Shown here: positions 7,815 to 17,120 of the stretch, piece by piece
How positions within the stretch are numbered: the first letter of the stretch is position 1
Layout: every line of letters begins with the position of its first letter
NCBI GenBank assembly: GCA_963746185.1
Contig: CAVVAE010000001.1
Location: 248,001 to 312,000, forward strand
Length of the DNA: 64,000 nucleotides
From: CAVVAE01 sp963746185
Lineage (GTDB): Bacteria; Actinomycetota; Actinomycetes; Propionibacteriales; Nocardioidaceae
Reading direction: 5' to 3'
Position numbers and translations under genes: made by a program
Notes under the pieces: generated by a model
What the model saw: only the letters and a program-made list of their open reading frames with translations
Database searches by the model: none
What the model was told of the DNA's origin: nothing

Positions 7815-8501
7815 TCAGAGGCCGAAGTGCTGCTTCGTCAATCGCCTGACGGCTGCCTGAGGTCCGTCGAAGGAGACGTCGGCGACGTCGGGCCGGCCGT
7901 AGACGAACAGCGCGAGCTCGGTCGGAAGCCCTCGCACTACTGCCGGCTCGTCTCCCTTGCTGGCGACCGAGACGTCATCGGTGTCGGCTCGTGCCAGTGA
8001 GACCGGAACCCGGGAGTGTCGCATGATCGCTTTGGCGAAGATCCGGATGCGGGACCAGACCTGGTTTTCCGCCCACACCGGCAGGACCCGTCGTGACCAG
8101 CTCGGTTGGGCTCGCCGCACATCTTCGTGATGGATGAAGAACTCCAACGTGTTGAAGTTCTTGTCCGTGCTGCGGCTTCCGAAGATCGACAGCGTCGGAG
8201 GCCCCGACCTGACCCGTTCGACCAGCTCCGGAAACGCTGACTCGACCACCAGCGTCTCCACCGCGGCGTCACCGTATTTCGGAATGGCCGCCTTCAGCGA
8301 GCTGAGCGGATCGCGTTCCCGCGCGACGAGATGAGCGGCCAGATGGTGGGTGTCCCATTTCCCGGACAGGGTCGGCGCGGCGGGACCGAGCTCGTCGAAG
8401 AGGTCGCACAGCAGAGCCCGCTCGACGAGCGAAACGGCCGGCCCGCTTGTGCGAGTGGCGCGTGCGTCGTACGCGAGCCGGAGATCCCGTTGGTCAGCCA
8501 T
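7815..8501 (-). CDS. TIGR03085-type metal-binding protein (DinB/mycothiol-dependent isomerase-like fold)
   Basis: The 228-residue protein has the family signature ERALLCDLFDELGPAAPTLS, then a Trp and the helix HHLAAHLVARERDP. This places it with the actinobacterial maleylpyruvate-isomerase-like four-helix proteins. A metal ligand His is in HLAAHLV, and another may be in FFIHHEDVRRAQP. Substrate and role are unknown. The second ATG (8501) is preferred over 8510 because a TACGAT hexamer sits seven bases upstream, giving a leaderless mRNA. It is divergent from hisI. Confidence 0.8.
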   Translation of the reverse strand: MADQRDLRLAYDARATRTSGPAVSLVERALLCDLFDELGPAAPTLSGKWDTHHLAAHLVARERDPLSSLKAAIPKYGDAAVETLVVESAFPELVERVRSGPPTLSIFGSRSTDKNFNTLEFFIHHEDVRRAQPSWSRRVLPVWAENQVWSRIRIFAKAIMRHSRVPVSLARADTDDVSVASKGDEPAVVRGLPTELALFVYGRPDVADVSFDGPQAAVRRLTKQHFGL

Positions 8502-8508
8502 GGCGGCC

Positions 8509-8514
8509 ATCGTA
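8509..8514 (-). promoter_or_regulatory. -10 hexamer of the TIGR03085 gene (leaderless)
   Basis: TACGAT on the minus strand lies seven bases before the ATG at 8501. It overlaps the alternative upstream ATG at 8510, which argues for the downstream start. Confidence 0.45.
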
Positions 8515-8525
8515 CGGCGATGGGT

Positions 8526-8531
8526 GAGAAT
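8526..8531 (+). promoter_or_regulatory. -10-like hexamer of hisI
   Basis: GAGAAT, preceded by TG, lies six bases before the GTG at 8538. The same hexamer precedes the VIT-family gene at a similar distance. It matches the A2 and T6 positions of the -10 consensus. Confidence 0.4.
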
Positions 8532-8537
8532 GTCCCC

Positions 8538-8918
8538 GTGGACGTCAACCGCGACAACGCCTCGACCTCGGCCGCCGTTTCAGACGACGCGACCGTGGTG
8601 TTCAACGAGCAGGGATTGGCGCCGGTCGTCGTCCAAGAGGCCACCACCCGGGCAGTTCTCATGGTCGCCTGGATGAACGCTGACGCGCTGCAGCGCACCC
8701 GAGAGACCCGCCGGGCGACGTACTGGAGCAGAAGCCGTCAGACACTGTGGGTCAAGGGCGAGACGTCTGGCAACACCCAGCATGTCCGCGAGGTACGGCT
8801 CGACTGTGACGGCGACACCATCTTGCTGGTCGTCGACCAGGTGGGTCCGGCCTGCCACACCGGCGCCACGACATGTTTCGACGACGGCGTACTCCTCCCT
8901 GACGAGGGGTCGGCTTAG
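8538..8918 (+). CDS. hisI: Phosphoribosyl-AMP cyclohydrolase
   Basis: This zinc/magnesium enzyme opens the adenine ring of PR-AMP in the third step of histidine synthesis. Conserved stretches are VLMVAWMNADAL, RRATYWSRSRQTLWVKGETS, and the metal-binding cysteines in RLDCDGDTILL and GPACHTGATTCF. It is the stand-alone form without the HisE domain. The start is uncertain. GTG 8538 gives 126 residues and has both a -10-like hexamer and a GGTGAG upstream. ATG 8520 would add six residues. Longer in-frame openings run back into the divergent gene and are rejected. It is separated from the main his operon by the TIGR03085 gene. Confidence 0.93.
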   Translation: MDVNRDNASTSAAVSDDATVVFNEQGLAPVVVQEATTRAVLMVAWMNADALQRTRETRRATYWSRSRQTLWVKGETSGNTQHVREVRLDCDGDTILLVVDQVGPACHTGATTCFDDGVLLPDEGSA

Positions 8919-8999
8919 CGTTCTGGCCCGTTGGGCGGGACTGTCGGAGGCTGGTGCTGGACTGGTTCGTCAAGGCAGCGCCACCGCGAGGAGCCACCG

Positions 9000-9857
9000 A
9001 TGAAGTACGGACTCGACATCTCACCCGCAGGTCCTTGGGGCGAACCCGGGAGAATCGCGGAGCTCGCCGCACTGGCCGAGCAGCACGGGTGGGACGGCGT
9101 CTTCTGTGAGGACTACGTCGCCTTCCCTGGGGGCGTCGACACGTACGACACGTGGATCACGCTTGCTCTCGTCGCCGAAGCCACCGAGCACGTCACGCTC
9201 GCCACGATGGTCACCCCGCTGCCGCGTCGTCGACCCTGGACGCTCGCCTCTCAGGCCATCACCGTCGACCAGATCTCTGGCGGACGGTTGGCGCTCGGCG
9301 TGGGAATCGGCGACGGGGACTCCGCTGACTTTCACCGCTTCGGCGAGCCCGCTGATGCACGGAAGCGAGCCGAGATCCTCGACGAGTCGCTCGAGGTGCT
9401 GGTCGGTTTGTGGTCCGGGCAGCCCGTGACGTTCCATGGGCGCCACTTCGACCTGGAGGAAGCCGAGCTCCGGCCGACGCCGAAGCAGCGGCCACGTATT
9501 CCGATCTGGGTCGGCGGGGCGATCACGAAACGACGCCCCCGAAAACGCGCGTTGCGCTGGGATGGCTCTTGCCTCTACCGGATTCCGCCCGATGAAGGCT
9601 GGGAGGATGTGACTCCCGACGACGTACGACGGCTCCGTGAGGACGCCGATCAGCGACCAGGCGGCGGTGACGGCTTCGTCATCACCGTCGGTGGCCGCGA
9701 GCGGGCAGCCGACCTTGACGCCGAACGCCGCCACGTCACCGAGCTAGCGGCGGCCGGCTGTGACTGGTGGCATGAGTACGTGCCGCCACGGCTCACCCTC
9801 GACGAGGCGAGGCGGCGGATCATGTCCGGACCCGTGCGCGCCACAATGGACGCGTGA
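9000..9857 (+). CDS. LLM-class flavin/F420-dependent oxidoreductase
   Basis: The 285-residue protein has the luciferase-like TIM-barrel pattern: MKYGLDISPAGPWGEPGRIA, then AEQHGWDGVFCEDY, VTLATMVTPLPRRRPW, DQISGGRLALGVGIG and RPRIPIWVGG. Such enzymes use F420H2 or FMNH2, and the substrate cannot be told. ATG 9000 follows a GAGGAGCCACCG ribosome-binding site and begins at the usual family N terminus. It lies between hisI and the Trp-associated membrane gene, the position usually held by trpE in related actinobacteria. Confidence 0.88.
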   Translation: MKYGLDISPAGPWGEPGRIAELAALAEQHGWDGVFCEDYVAFPGGVDTYDTWITLALVAEATEHVTLATMVTPLPRRRPWTLASQAITVDQISGGRLALGVGIGDGDSADFHRFGEPADARKRAEILDESLEVLVGLWSGQPVTFHGRHFDLEEAELRPTPKQRPRIPIWVGGAITKRRPRKRALRWDGSCLYRIPPDEGWEDVTPDDVRRLREDADQRPGGGDGFVITVGGRERAADLDAERRHVTELAAAGCDWWHEYVPPRLTLDEARRRIMSGPVRATMDA

Positions 9858-9875
9858 ACACAAAGATCCGGTGCC

Positions 9876-10511
9876 GTGGCTGACGACGCCCCGGCCACGA
9901 CGCCCGCACGTCCAGCCGGGCGAAGCGGCGGCTACGGGCCCGCGCTGTTGCTGGGTCTCCTGGGTGCTGTCGGCATGACCGTCGGAGTGGCCAGGCCCTG
10001 GATTGTCGCCACCGCAAAACAACGCGGTGTGCCACCCATTGAGGCGAGCGTGACCGGTGCCGACCTGGCCCCGCTTGCCGGGGCGCTGGGAGTCGTCGTG
10101 CTTGCGGCGTTCGGGGCGATCATCGCCACCAAGGGTTGGGTGCGCCGTGGGTTGGGGCTTCTGATCACCGTGGCATCGCTGATTGTGCTCGTCGCTGCGA
10201 TCCACCCCGGCGGGGCGAGTGAGGCACTCGAAGCGGGGCTGTCCAACAAAGGTTGGACCGGCGGCGACTACTCGACCAGCACGCAGGGGTGGCGCTGGGT
10301 GGTGCTCGTCGCGTCGCTCGTGTGCGCGATCGCGGGCGCGGCCGTGGCACGGCTCGGTGGGCGCTGGTCCACGATGGGCAAGGAGTACGACGCTCCGACG
10401 CGTGGCCCCCGCTCATCAGGCTCCACCACCACCGCCGGGGGCGAGGCGATGAGCGAGGCCGACGTGTGGCGCGAGATCGACCAGGGTCGTGACCCGACGC
10501 AGACCGGCTGA
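9876..10511 (+). CDS. TIGR02234 family Trp-biosynthesis-associated membrane protein
   Basis: The 211-residue protein has about four predicted transmembrane helices (GPALLLGLLGAVGMTVGVA, LAGALGVVVLAAFGAII, GLLITVASLIVLVAAI, WVVLVASLVCAIAGAAVA). It has the RPW element after helix 1 and the KEYDAP motif after the last helix that mark this family. The family occurs in actinobacterial trp clusters but has no known biochemical role. It starts with GTG 9876 and is followed by the HGxxPAAW gene and trpC. Confidence 0.88.
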   Translation: MADDAPATTPARPAGRSGGYGPALLLGLLGAVGMTVGVARPWIVATAKQRGVPPIEASVTGADLAPLAGALGVVVLAAFGAIIATKGWVRRGLGLLITVASLIVLVAAIHPGGASEALEAGLSNKGWTGGDYSTSTQGWRWVVLVASLVCAIAGAAVARLGGRWSTMGKEYDAPTRGPRSSGSTTTAGGEAMSEADVWREIDQGRDPTQTG

Positions 10512-10553
10512 TTGCGACCCGCCACAATAGGGGCAGACGAGAGGAGCCCGCCT

Positions 10554-10739
10554 ATGGCCAGCCACGGTTCGACCCCCGCTGCGTGGACAGCTGTCACGCT
10601 CGTGCTGATCGCATTTTGCGTCAGTGGTGTCGGTCTCATGATCGACAACTGGGTCGTCTTCTGGGTCGGCGTTGCGCTGGTCGCGGTCTCTATCGTCGTC
10701 GGCAAAGTCATGCAGGCGATGGGCATGGGTACTCGGTAA
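10554..10739 (+). CDS. HGxxPAAW family small membrane protein
   Basis: The 61-residue protein starts MASHGSTPAAW, exactly the HGxxPAAW signature. Two hydrophobic helices follow (AVTLVLIAFCVSGVGLMI and WVVFWVGVALVAVSIVVG). Members are found next to trpC in actinobacteria, and their role is unknown. ATG 10554 is preceded by GAGGAGCCCGCCT. It ends two bases before trpC, so it is almost certainly co-transcribed. Confidence 0.92.
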   Translation: MASHGSTPAAWTAVTLVLIAFCVSGVGLMIDNWVVFWVGVALVAVSIVVGKVMQAMGMGTR

Positions 10740-10741
10740 CC

Positions 10742-11548
10742 ATGACTGTTCTCGACGAGATCATCGCGGACGTTCGCGTTGATCTCGCGGCGCGTCAGGA
10801 AGCCGTCAGTCTTGATGAGCTCAAGGTGCAAGCCGCCCGCCAGGATCTCGCTCTTGACCCGATGCCCGGATACCGCGCGCCAGGCATCTCCGTCATTGCC
10901 GAGGTGAAGCGTTCAAGCCCGAGCCAGGGTGCGCTCGCCGACATCAGTGACCCGGCCGCTCTCGCTGTCGACTACGCCGCCGGTGGGGCAGCCACGATCA
11001 GCGTGCTCACCGAGCAGCGCCGCTTCAGCGGCTCCCTCGATGACCTCCGCCTGGTGTGCCAGGCCGTGACGATCCCGGTACTCGCCAAGGACTTCATCCT
11101 CACCTCTTACCAGCTCTGGGAGGCTCGGGCCGCCGGCGCTGACCTCGCTCTGCTCGTCGTGGCGGCGCTGACCGACAACGAGCTCGGTGGCCTGATCGAC
11201 CGCGCCCGCTCGATCGGCCTGACCCCACTCGTCGAGGTGCACGCGGCCGAAGAGATCGGTCGTGCGGCAGACGCCGGAGCCGATCTGATCGGCATCAATG
11301 CTCGCAACCTCAAGACCCTCGAGGTCGACCGCGACACGTTCGCACGACTGGCTCCGCTCATCCCCGACGGGATCACCCGGGTGGCTGAGTCGGGTGTTCG
11401 AGGCCCGCACGACGTTCTCGAGTACGCCCGCAATGGCGCGGACGTCGTACTCGTGGGAGAGACACTCGTCACCGGGAAGGACCCACGCAGAGCCGTCTCT
11501 GACATGGTGGCCGCCGGCGCGCACCCGGCGCTCAAACAAAGGCACTGA
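10742..11548 (+). CDS. trpC: Indole-3-glycerol phosphate synthase
   Basis: TrpC cyclises CdRP to indole-3-glycerol phosphate. The 268-residue barrel begins MTVLDEIIADVRVDLAARQ. It shows the catalytic Glu and Lys in VIAEVKRSSPSQG, the second Lys in VLAKDFILTSYQ, and the C-terminal phosphate site RVAESGVRGPHDV. ATG 10742 is just after the HGxxPAAW stop; the longer in-frame upstream opening overlaps that gene and is discarded. No trpF or trpD adjoins it, consistent with PriA doing the TrpF step. Confidence 0.97.
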   Translation: MTVLDEIIADVRVDLAARQEAVSLDELKVQAARQDLALDPMPGYRAPGISVIAEVKRSSPSQGALADISDPAALAVDYAAGGAATISVLTEQRRFSGSLDDLRLVCQAVTIPVLAKDFILTSYQLWEARAAGADLALLVVAALTDNELGGLIDRARSIGLTPLVEVHAAEEIGRAADAGADLIGINARNLKTLEVDRDTFARLAPLIPDGITRVAESGVRGPHDVLEYARNGADVVLVGETLVTGKDPRRAVSDMVAAGAHPALKQRH

Positions 11549-11557
11549 CTCCCCGAC

Positions 11558-12771
<1,214 letters not shown>

Positions 12772-12775
<4 letters not shown>

Positions 12776-13578
12776 GCCCCGCGGGTGGGGTCGGGTCGAC
12801 ACTGGCAGCGACCAGATCGGCCGGGCGGGCCGCGTTGGTGGGCTATCTACCCGCGGGCTTCCCGACCGTCGATGCGTCGATAAACCTGATCCGCTCGATG
12901 GTTCGCGGCGGCGTCGAGATCATCGAAGTCGGTCTGCCGTACTCCGATCCGGTGATGGACGGGCCGACGATCCAAGCCGCGGCACAAACGGCGCTGGAAG
13001 GCGGCACCCGCACCTCCGATGTGCTGCGGGTCGTCGAGGCCGCCGCCGAGATGGTCCCGACCCTCGTGATGACCTACTGGAACCCGATCGAGCGGTACGG
13101 CGTTGACCGCTTTGCAGCTGACCTGGCCGCCGCCGGGGGAGCAGGTCTCATCACACCTGACCTGATTCCCGAAGAGGCCGGCGAGTGGATCGCTGCTGCA
13201 GACAAGCACGATCTCGACAAGGTCTTCCTGGTGGCCCCGTCATCGACACGAGCCCGGCTCGAGTCGACGGCGGCTGCCTGTCGAGGCTTCATCTACGCGA
13301 CTGCAGTCATGGGCGTTACCGGAGCCCGCGCAGAGGCGAGCGCCGCGGCACCGGGCCTGGTCGAACGGGTGCGCGGCGTCACTGACCTTCCTGTCGGTGT
13401 CGGCCTCGGAGTGTCGAATGGTGCCCAGGCCGCACAGGTGGCTGGCTATGCCGACGCCGTCATCGTCGGCAGCGCGTTCGTCTCGGCCGTCGACCAGGCG
13501 GCGGACGACGTCGGGTCGGTGGCTGCGGTCTCGGCGCTAGCAGCCGACCTGGCACGCGGGGCCCGAGGGGAACTATGA
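12772..13578 (+). CDS. trpA: Tryptophan synthase alpha subunit
   Basis: TrpA cleaves indole-3-glycerol phosphate and channels indole to TrpB. The 268-residue barrel has ALVGYLPAGFPT, the catalytic Glu in IIEVGLPYSDPVMDG (the Asp in the same motif is the second catalytic residue), FIYATAVMGVTGAR, and VGLGVSNGAQAAQVAG. GTG 12772 overlaps the trpB stop as GTGA and gives the expected N terminus; a longer opening inside trpB is not credible. A SCO1-type gene follows after 25 bases. Confidence 0.96.
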
Positions 13579-13603
13579 CCGCTGCCGACGAGTTGAACCA
13601 GCG

Positions 13604-14290
13604 ATGACCAAGGCCAGCTCAACGACATCGAGAAACAGGCTCGTCCTGTCGGCTCTGTCCGTTGCGTCCGTCGTCGCCCTCACTTGCACTGCCTGCGGAG
13701 GACCACCGAAGACAGCCGACGCCACACCAGACAACCCTGGTGGGGTCATCGTCTCCGAGGAACCGGATGACTCGCGTTTCCTGGGCGCCGAGCCTGCCTC
13801 GCCGTACACGATGCCCGACATCACCTTGACCGCGACGAACAACGAGGACTTCAACCTCGTCACCGACACGGCTTACCCCGTCACCCTCGTGTTCTACGGC
13901 TACACGAACTGCCCCGACGTCTGCCCGCTCGTGATGAACGATCTCGCGTCGGCGATGCTGCAGCTGCCCGATGACGTGCGCGACAAGACCCAGCTGCTCT
14001 TCATCACGACCGACCCCGCCCGCGACTCCCCGGATGTTCTGCGTGCCTACCTTGACCACTACAACCCCGACTTCGTTGGGCTGACCGGATCGCTCGACAC
14101 TGTGGTCAAGGCGGCTCATGACATGGGTGTGGCTATCGATGGCACTCACAAACTGCCGAGCGGCGGCTACGACGTCGGGCACGGCGCTCAAGTGATCGGC
14201 TTCAGCGGCGACAAGGCTCCCGTGATCTGGACGGAAGGCACGCCGGTGTCTGACATCGTCTCCGATGTGACCGCCCTGGCCGGGTCGTGA
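13604..14290 (+). CDS. SCO1/SenC-type copper-binding lipoprotein
   Basis: The 228-residue protein has a signal peptide ending in a lipobox (VALTCTAC), so it is a lipoprotein on the outer face of the membrane. The thioredoxin-like SCO domain contains the copper-binding pair in TNCPDVCPLVMNDL, the ITTDPARDSPDVLRAYL segment, and the distal ligand His in DVGHGAQVIGF. SCO proteins deliver copper to cytochrome c oxidase CuA or act as thiol reductants. It follows trpA closely and precedes lgt, whose product lipidates such proteins. Confidence 0.92.
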   Translation: MTKASSTTSRNRLVLSALSVASVVALTCTACGGPPKTADATPDNPGGVIVSEEPDDSRFLGAEPASPYTMPDITLTATNNEDFNLVTDTAYPVTLVFYGYTNCPDVCPLVMNDLASAMLQLPDDVRDKTQLLFITTDPARDSPDVLRAYLDHYNPDFVGLTGSLDTVVKAAHDMGVAIDGTHKLPSGGYDVGHGAQVIGFSGDKAPVIWTEGTPVSDIVSDVTALAGS

Positions 14291-14328
14291 CGGCGCCCGC
14301 CCCGGCTGCGCGATAGGTTGCAGTCGCG

Positions 14329-15285
14329 ATGAACCTAGCTTCGATCCCCAGCCCTAGCGACGGCGTCTGGCATCTCGGTGCCTTCCCCGTGCGCGGTTAC
14401 GCGTTGTGCATCATCCTCGGGGTCGTGGTCGCCGTCTGGGTCGGTGACCGTCGGTGGATCGCGCGTGGCGGGCAGCCAGGGACCGTCGGCGACATCGCCG
14501 TCTGGATGGTCCCGTTCGGACTCATCGGTGGCCGGATCTACCACGTGCTCACCGACCCTGAGCTCTACTTCGGTGAGGGCAAGGACCCGATCACCGCCCT
14601 CTACATCTGGCGGGGTGGACTCGGAATCTGGGGCGCCATCGGGTTAGGCGCCCTCGGGGCGTACATCGGTTGTCGTCGCCACCAGGTGAAGTTTCGTGCT
14701 TTCGCCGACGCCATGGCACCGGGAATCGCGCTGGCTCAGGCCATCGGCCGATGGGGGAACTGGTTCAACCAGGAGCTGTATGGCAAGCCGACCGATCTCC
14801 CGTGGGGCGTCGAGATTGACCAGAACCACGGAGGTGAGCCTGGCACGATCTACCATCCGACGTTCCTCTATGAATGTCTGTGGGACATCGGCGTTGCCGG
14901 CCTGGTCATCTGGCTCGACCGCAAGCTGAAGCTTGGCTATGGCCGGGCGTTCGCCCTCTACGTGATGGCCTACACGTTCGGCCGCGGCTGGATCGAGTAC
15001 CTGCGCATTGACGACGCCAACCATTTCTTCGGTGTCCGGCTCAACGTGTGGACCTCGGTCGTCCTGTTCATCCTCGCGGCGGCGTACTTCGTGATCATGG
15101 GGCGTCGGCATCCAGGCCGGGAAACCGACGTGGAGCCTATTCCGACCGACGATGCCGATGCCGTCGACGAACCGGCCGACGCTGATGCGGAGGTCGAGGA
15201 GCACTCTCCGCGACGAGACCGCCGACGAAGCGGACGACGGCGCCGACGACGAAGTCGACGACGATGCGGAAGACGAACAGGTTAG
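14329..15285 (+). CDS. lgt: Prolipoprotein diacylglyceryl transferase
   Basis: Lgt transfers diacylglycerol from phosphatidylglycerol to the lipobox cysteine of prolipoproteins at the membrane. The 318-residue protein has the family pattern FPVRGYALCIILGV, GGRIYHVLTDPELYF, WRGGLGIWGAI and the signature AQAIGRWGNWFNQELYG. Seven hydrophobic helices are apparent. TAGGTT nine bases before the ATG suggests a short leader. After an acidic stretch (to residue ~291) the tail turns abruptly into an Arg-rich sequence; the next frame encodes an acidic continuation ending at 15295. A one-base frameshift near 15201-15211 is possible. Confidence 0.95.
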   Translation: MNLASIPSPSDGVWHLGAFPVRGYALCIILGVVVAVWVGDRRWIARGGQPGTVGDIAVWMVPFGLIGGRIYHVLTDPELYFGEGKDPITALYIWRGGLGIWGAIGLGALGAYIGCRRHQVKFRAFADAMAPGIALAQAIGRWGNWFNQELYGKPTDLPWGVEIDQNHGGEPGTIYHPTFLYECLWDIGVAGLVIWLDRKLKLGYGRAFALYVMAYTFGRGWIEYLRIDDANHFFGVRLNVWTSVVLFILAAAYFVIMGRRHPGRETDVEPIPTDDADAVDEPADADAEVEEHSPRRDRRRSGRRRRRRSRRRCGRRTG

Positions 15286-15320
15286 GTCCACCTGAGTCAG
15301 CGCGGTCGGTGATGCGACGC

Positions 15321-15326
15321 GAGAAT
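15321..15326 (+). promoter_or_regulatory. -10-like hexamer of the VIT family gene
   Basis: GAGAAT lies seven bases before ATG 15334, the same hexamer and spacing class as at hisI. It supports the second of two close ATG codons as the start. Confidence 0.4.
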
Positions 15327-15333
15327 GTCGGTC

Positions 15334-16095
15334 ATGGCAGACACAAGCGCACCGCATGCGGCTGATGTCCCCGACGACGCTGAGAGCGTTGCTGACGAGG
15401 AGATCGAGCACGAGCATCCCGATGTCACGGGCGGCTGGCTTCGGCCGGCGGTGTTCGGCGCCATGGACGGTCTCGTCTCCAACTTTGCGCTGATCGCGGG
15501 AGTGGTCGGCGGTACCAGAGGCGACCACACCAACCCGGTCGTGCTGGCAGGGTTCGCGGGGTTGGCCGCTGGCTCGTTCTCCATGGCCGCCGGCGAGTAC
15601 ACCTCGGTGGCTAGCCAGGCGGAGTACGCCCAGCACGAGATTGAAGTCGAAAGACTCGAGATCCTCGGTCACCCGAAGGCGGAGCAGGCCGAGCTTGCGC
15701 AGATGTACGTCGACAAGGGCATCGATCGCGACCTCGCGGATGCCATCGCCGAACAGCTGCATGCTGACCCCGACCTAGCCCTCGATGTCCATGCACGTGA
15801 AGAGCTCGGCGTCGATCCTGACAATCTGCCGTCTCCCGTGGTGGCTGCCGTGTCGTCGTTCATCTCCTTCGCCGTCGGCGCCGCTATTCCGATCGCGCCT
15901 TACCTGCTGGGGGCCGAGACACTGTTGCCTGCGCTCATCGTCAGCCTGGCGGCGCTCTTCGCGTGCGGTGCCATCGTCTCGTCGGTGACGACGCGCACGT
16001 GGTGGTTCGGCGGCATCCGGCAGATGATTCTTGGCGGCCTCGCCGCCGGGCTCACCTACTTCGTCGGAGACCTCGTCGGGGCATCGATCGCCTAA
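15334..16095 (+). CDS. VIT1/CCC1 family Fe2+/Mn2+ transporter
   Basis: The 253-residue membrane protein has the CCC1/VIT1 hallmark FGAMDGLVSNFALIAGVVGG in helix 1, followed by AAGSFSMAAGEYTSVASQ in helix 2. A Glu-rich cytoplasmic hairpin (QHEIEVERLEILGHPKAEQA) carries likely metal-binding residues, and three C-terminal helices follow. The family moves iron or manganese out of the cytosol. ATG 15334 is preferred over 15325 because of the -10-like hexamer. It converges on the epimerase gene, and the two stop codons overlap. Confidence 0.9.
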   Translation: MADTSAPHAADVPDDAESVADEEIEHEHPDVTGGWLRPAVFGAMDGLVSNFALIAGVVGGTRGDHTNPVVLAGFAGLAAGSFSMAAGEYTSVASQAEYAQHEIEVERLEILGHPKAEQAELAQMYVDKGIDRDLADAIAEQLHADPDLALDVHAREELGVDPDNLPSPVVAAVSSFISFAVGAAIPIAPYLLGAETLLPALIVSLAALFACGAIVSSVTTRTWWFGGIRQMILGGLAAGLTYFVGDLVGASIA

Positions 16096-17045
16096 GCGAC
16101 CGGGTCGCCTAGCCCTGACTCGAACCCCGACCTCCAGCTGGGATACTCCAGGGTCCACCCGAGCTCACGCTTGGCCTTGGCGTTGGAGGAGCCGCGGATC
16201 TGCGTCATCAACGAGATGCCGTGCTCACCGATCATCGGCCGAACCAACCATGCGGGCAGTCGACGCGGAGGCTTCGCGCCGATCGCCGCTGCGAGATGCG
16301 GCAGCCACTCCGACACCGGCGCAGGTTCGTCATCGGTGATGTTGTAGACGCCGGGCGCACCACGTTCGAGTGCGAGCATCGTTGCTCTGGCCGCGTCATC
16401 GATATGGATCCACGACCAGATCCCAGACGCCGTACCGACGAGCGGGAGCTGCCGCTTGCGGATCAGCTCGTACATCTCACCACCTGGCTGAAAACCGGTG
16501 CCCGGACCGTAGAACGTGCCATAGCGCAGGGCCGTGCCGTGGAGGTCGGGCGATGAGGTCACGACCTGCTCGACGTACTTGATCGCGTCCAGAGTTTGCC
16601 GTGATGCCTTCGTCGGGTGCGAGTCCAGCGGGTCGGCTTCGTCCTTGACCAGAGAACCGGTACGTTCGTTCGGCCATCCCGTGTAGCTCTGGGCGATGAA
16701 GCGTTTCGCTCCTGCAGACACCGCGGCTGCGAGCAGCAAGTCGGTTCCTCGGGTACGAAGCGCGTTCGTCGCCGCGAACGTCGCGTCGAACTTCTTCAGA
16801 TTGCTCGCGCCCGACAGTGAGCTGAGCTGATGGATGACGGCATCTGGCCGAGCGGCCGTCATAGCAGCCGTGACGCTCTCGGCATCGAGCCCGTCCATCA
16901 CGGCCGGCTCGACGCCGGCTCGTTGCAGCGACGCAGTATTGGCCGCCGATCTCGTCGTTCCGACGACGTCGTGTCCGGCGTCGACGAGAAGGGGCAGCAG
17001 TCGCCGCCCTAGTGCGCCGGTTGCTCCGGCGAGAAGGATCCGCAT
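16092..17045 (-). CDS. NAD-dependent epimerase/dehydratase, likely ECF41 target
   Basis: The 317-residue short-chain dehydrogenase begins MRILLAGATGALGRRLLPLL, with the GxxGxxG nucleotide-binding loop. It has a YTGWP segment and SWIHIDDAARATMLAL typical of extended SDR epimerases. The substrate is unknown. ATG 17045 follows AAAGGAGATCACC, a strong ribosome-binding site. The gene is divergent from the ECF41-type sigma gene and has an ECF41 consensus promoter, so it is the likely regulon member (the 'E' of the carboxymuconolactone decarboxylase/oxidoreductase/epimerase targets). Confidence 0.9.
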   Translation of the reverse strand: MRILLAGATGALGRRLLPLLVDAGHDVVGTTRSAANTASLQRAGVEPAVMDGLDAESVTAAMTAARPDAVIHQLSSLSGASNLKKFDATFAATNALRTRGTDLLLAAAVSAGAKRFIAQSYTGWPNERTGSLVKDEADPLDSHPTKASRQTLDAIKYVEQVVTSSPDLHGTALRYGTFYGPGTGFQPGGEMYELIRKRQLPLVGTASGIWSWIHIDDAARATMLALERGAPGVYNITDDEPAPVSEWLPHLAAAIGAKPPRRLPAWLVRPMIGEHGISLMTQIRGSSNAKAKRELGWTLEYPSWRSGFESGLGDPVA

Positions 17046-17070
17046 GGTGATCTCCTTTCGATACCCGTAC

Positions 17071-17097
17071 GACGAGGGACCTCGTCTGTTTGTGACA
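17071..17097 (-). promoter_or_regulatory. ECF41-type promoter of the epimerase gene
   Basis: On the minus strand TGTCACA (17097-17091) is followed by exactly 16 bases and CGTC (17074-17071). This is the consensus TGTCACA-N16-CGTC described for ECF41 sigma factors. Transcription from it would start about 20 bases before the epimerase ATG and include its ribosome-binding site. Confidence 0.85.
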
Positions 17098-17120
17098 GCC
17101 CGTTGTGGTTGCATCGGGGC

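Noticed and set aside
8919..9875. Search for a trp attenuator or Trp-rich leader peptide before the trp genes
   Set aside because: No short frame with consecutive Trp codons and no competing hairpins were seen. The spaces between genes are too short.
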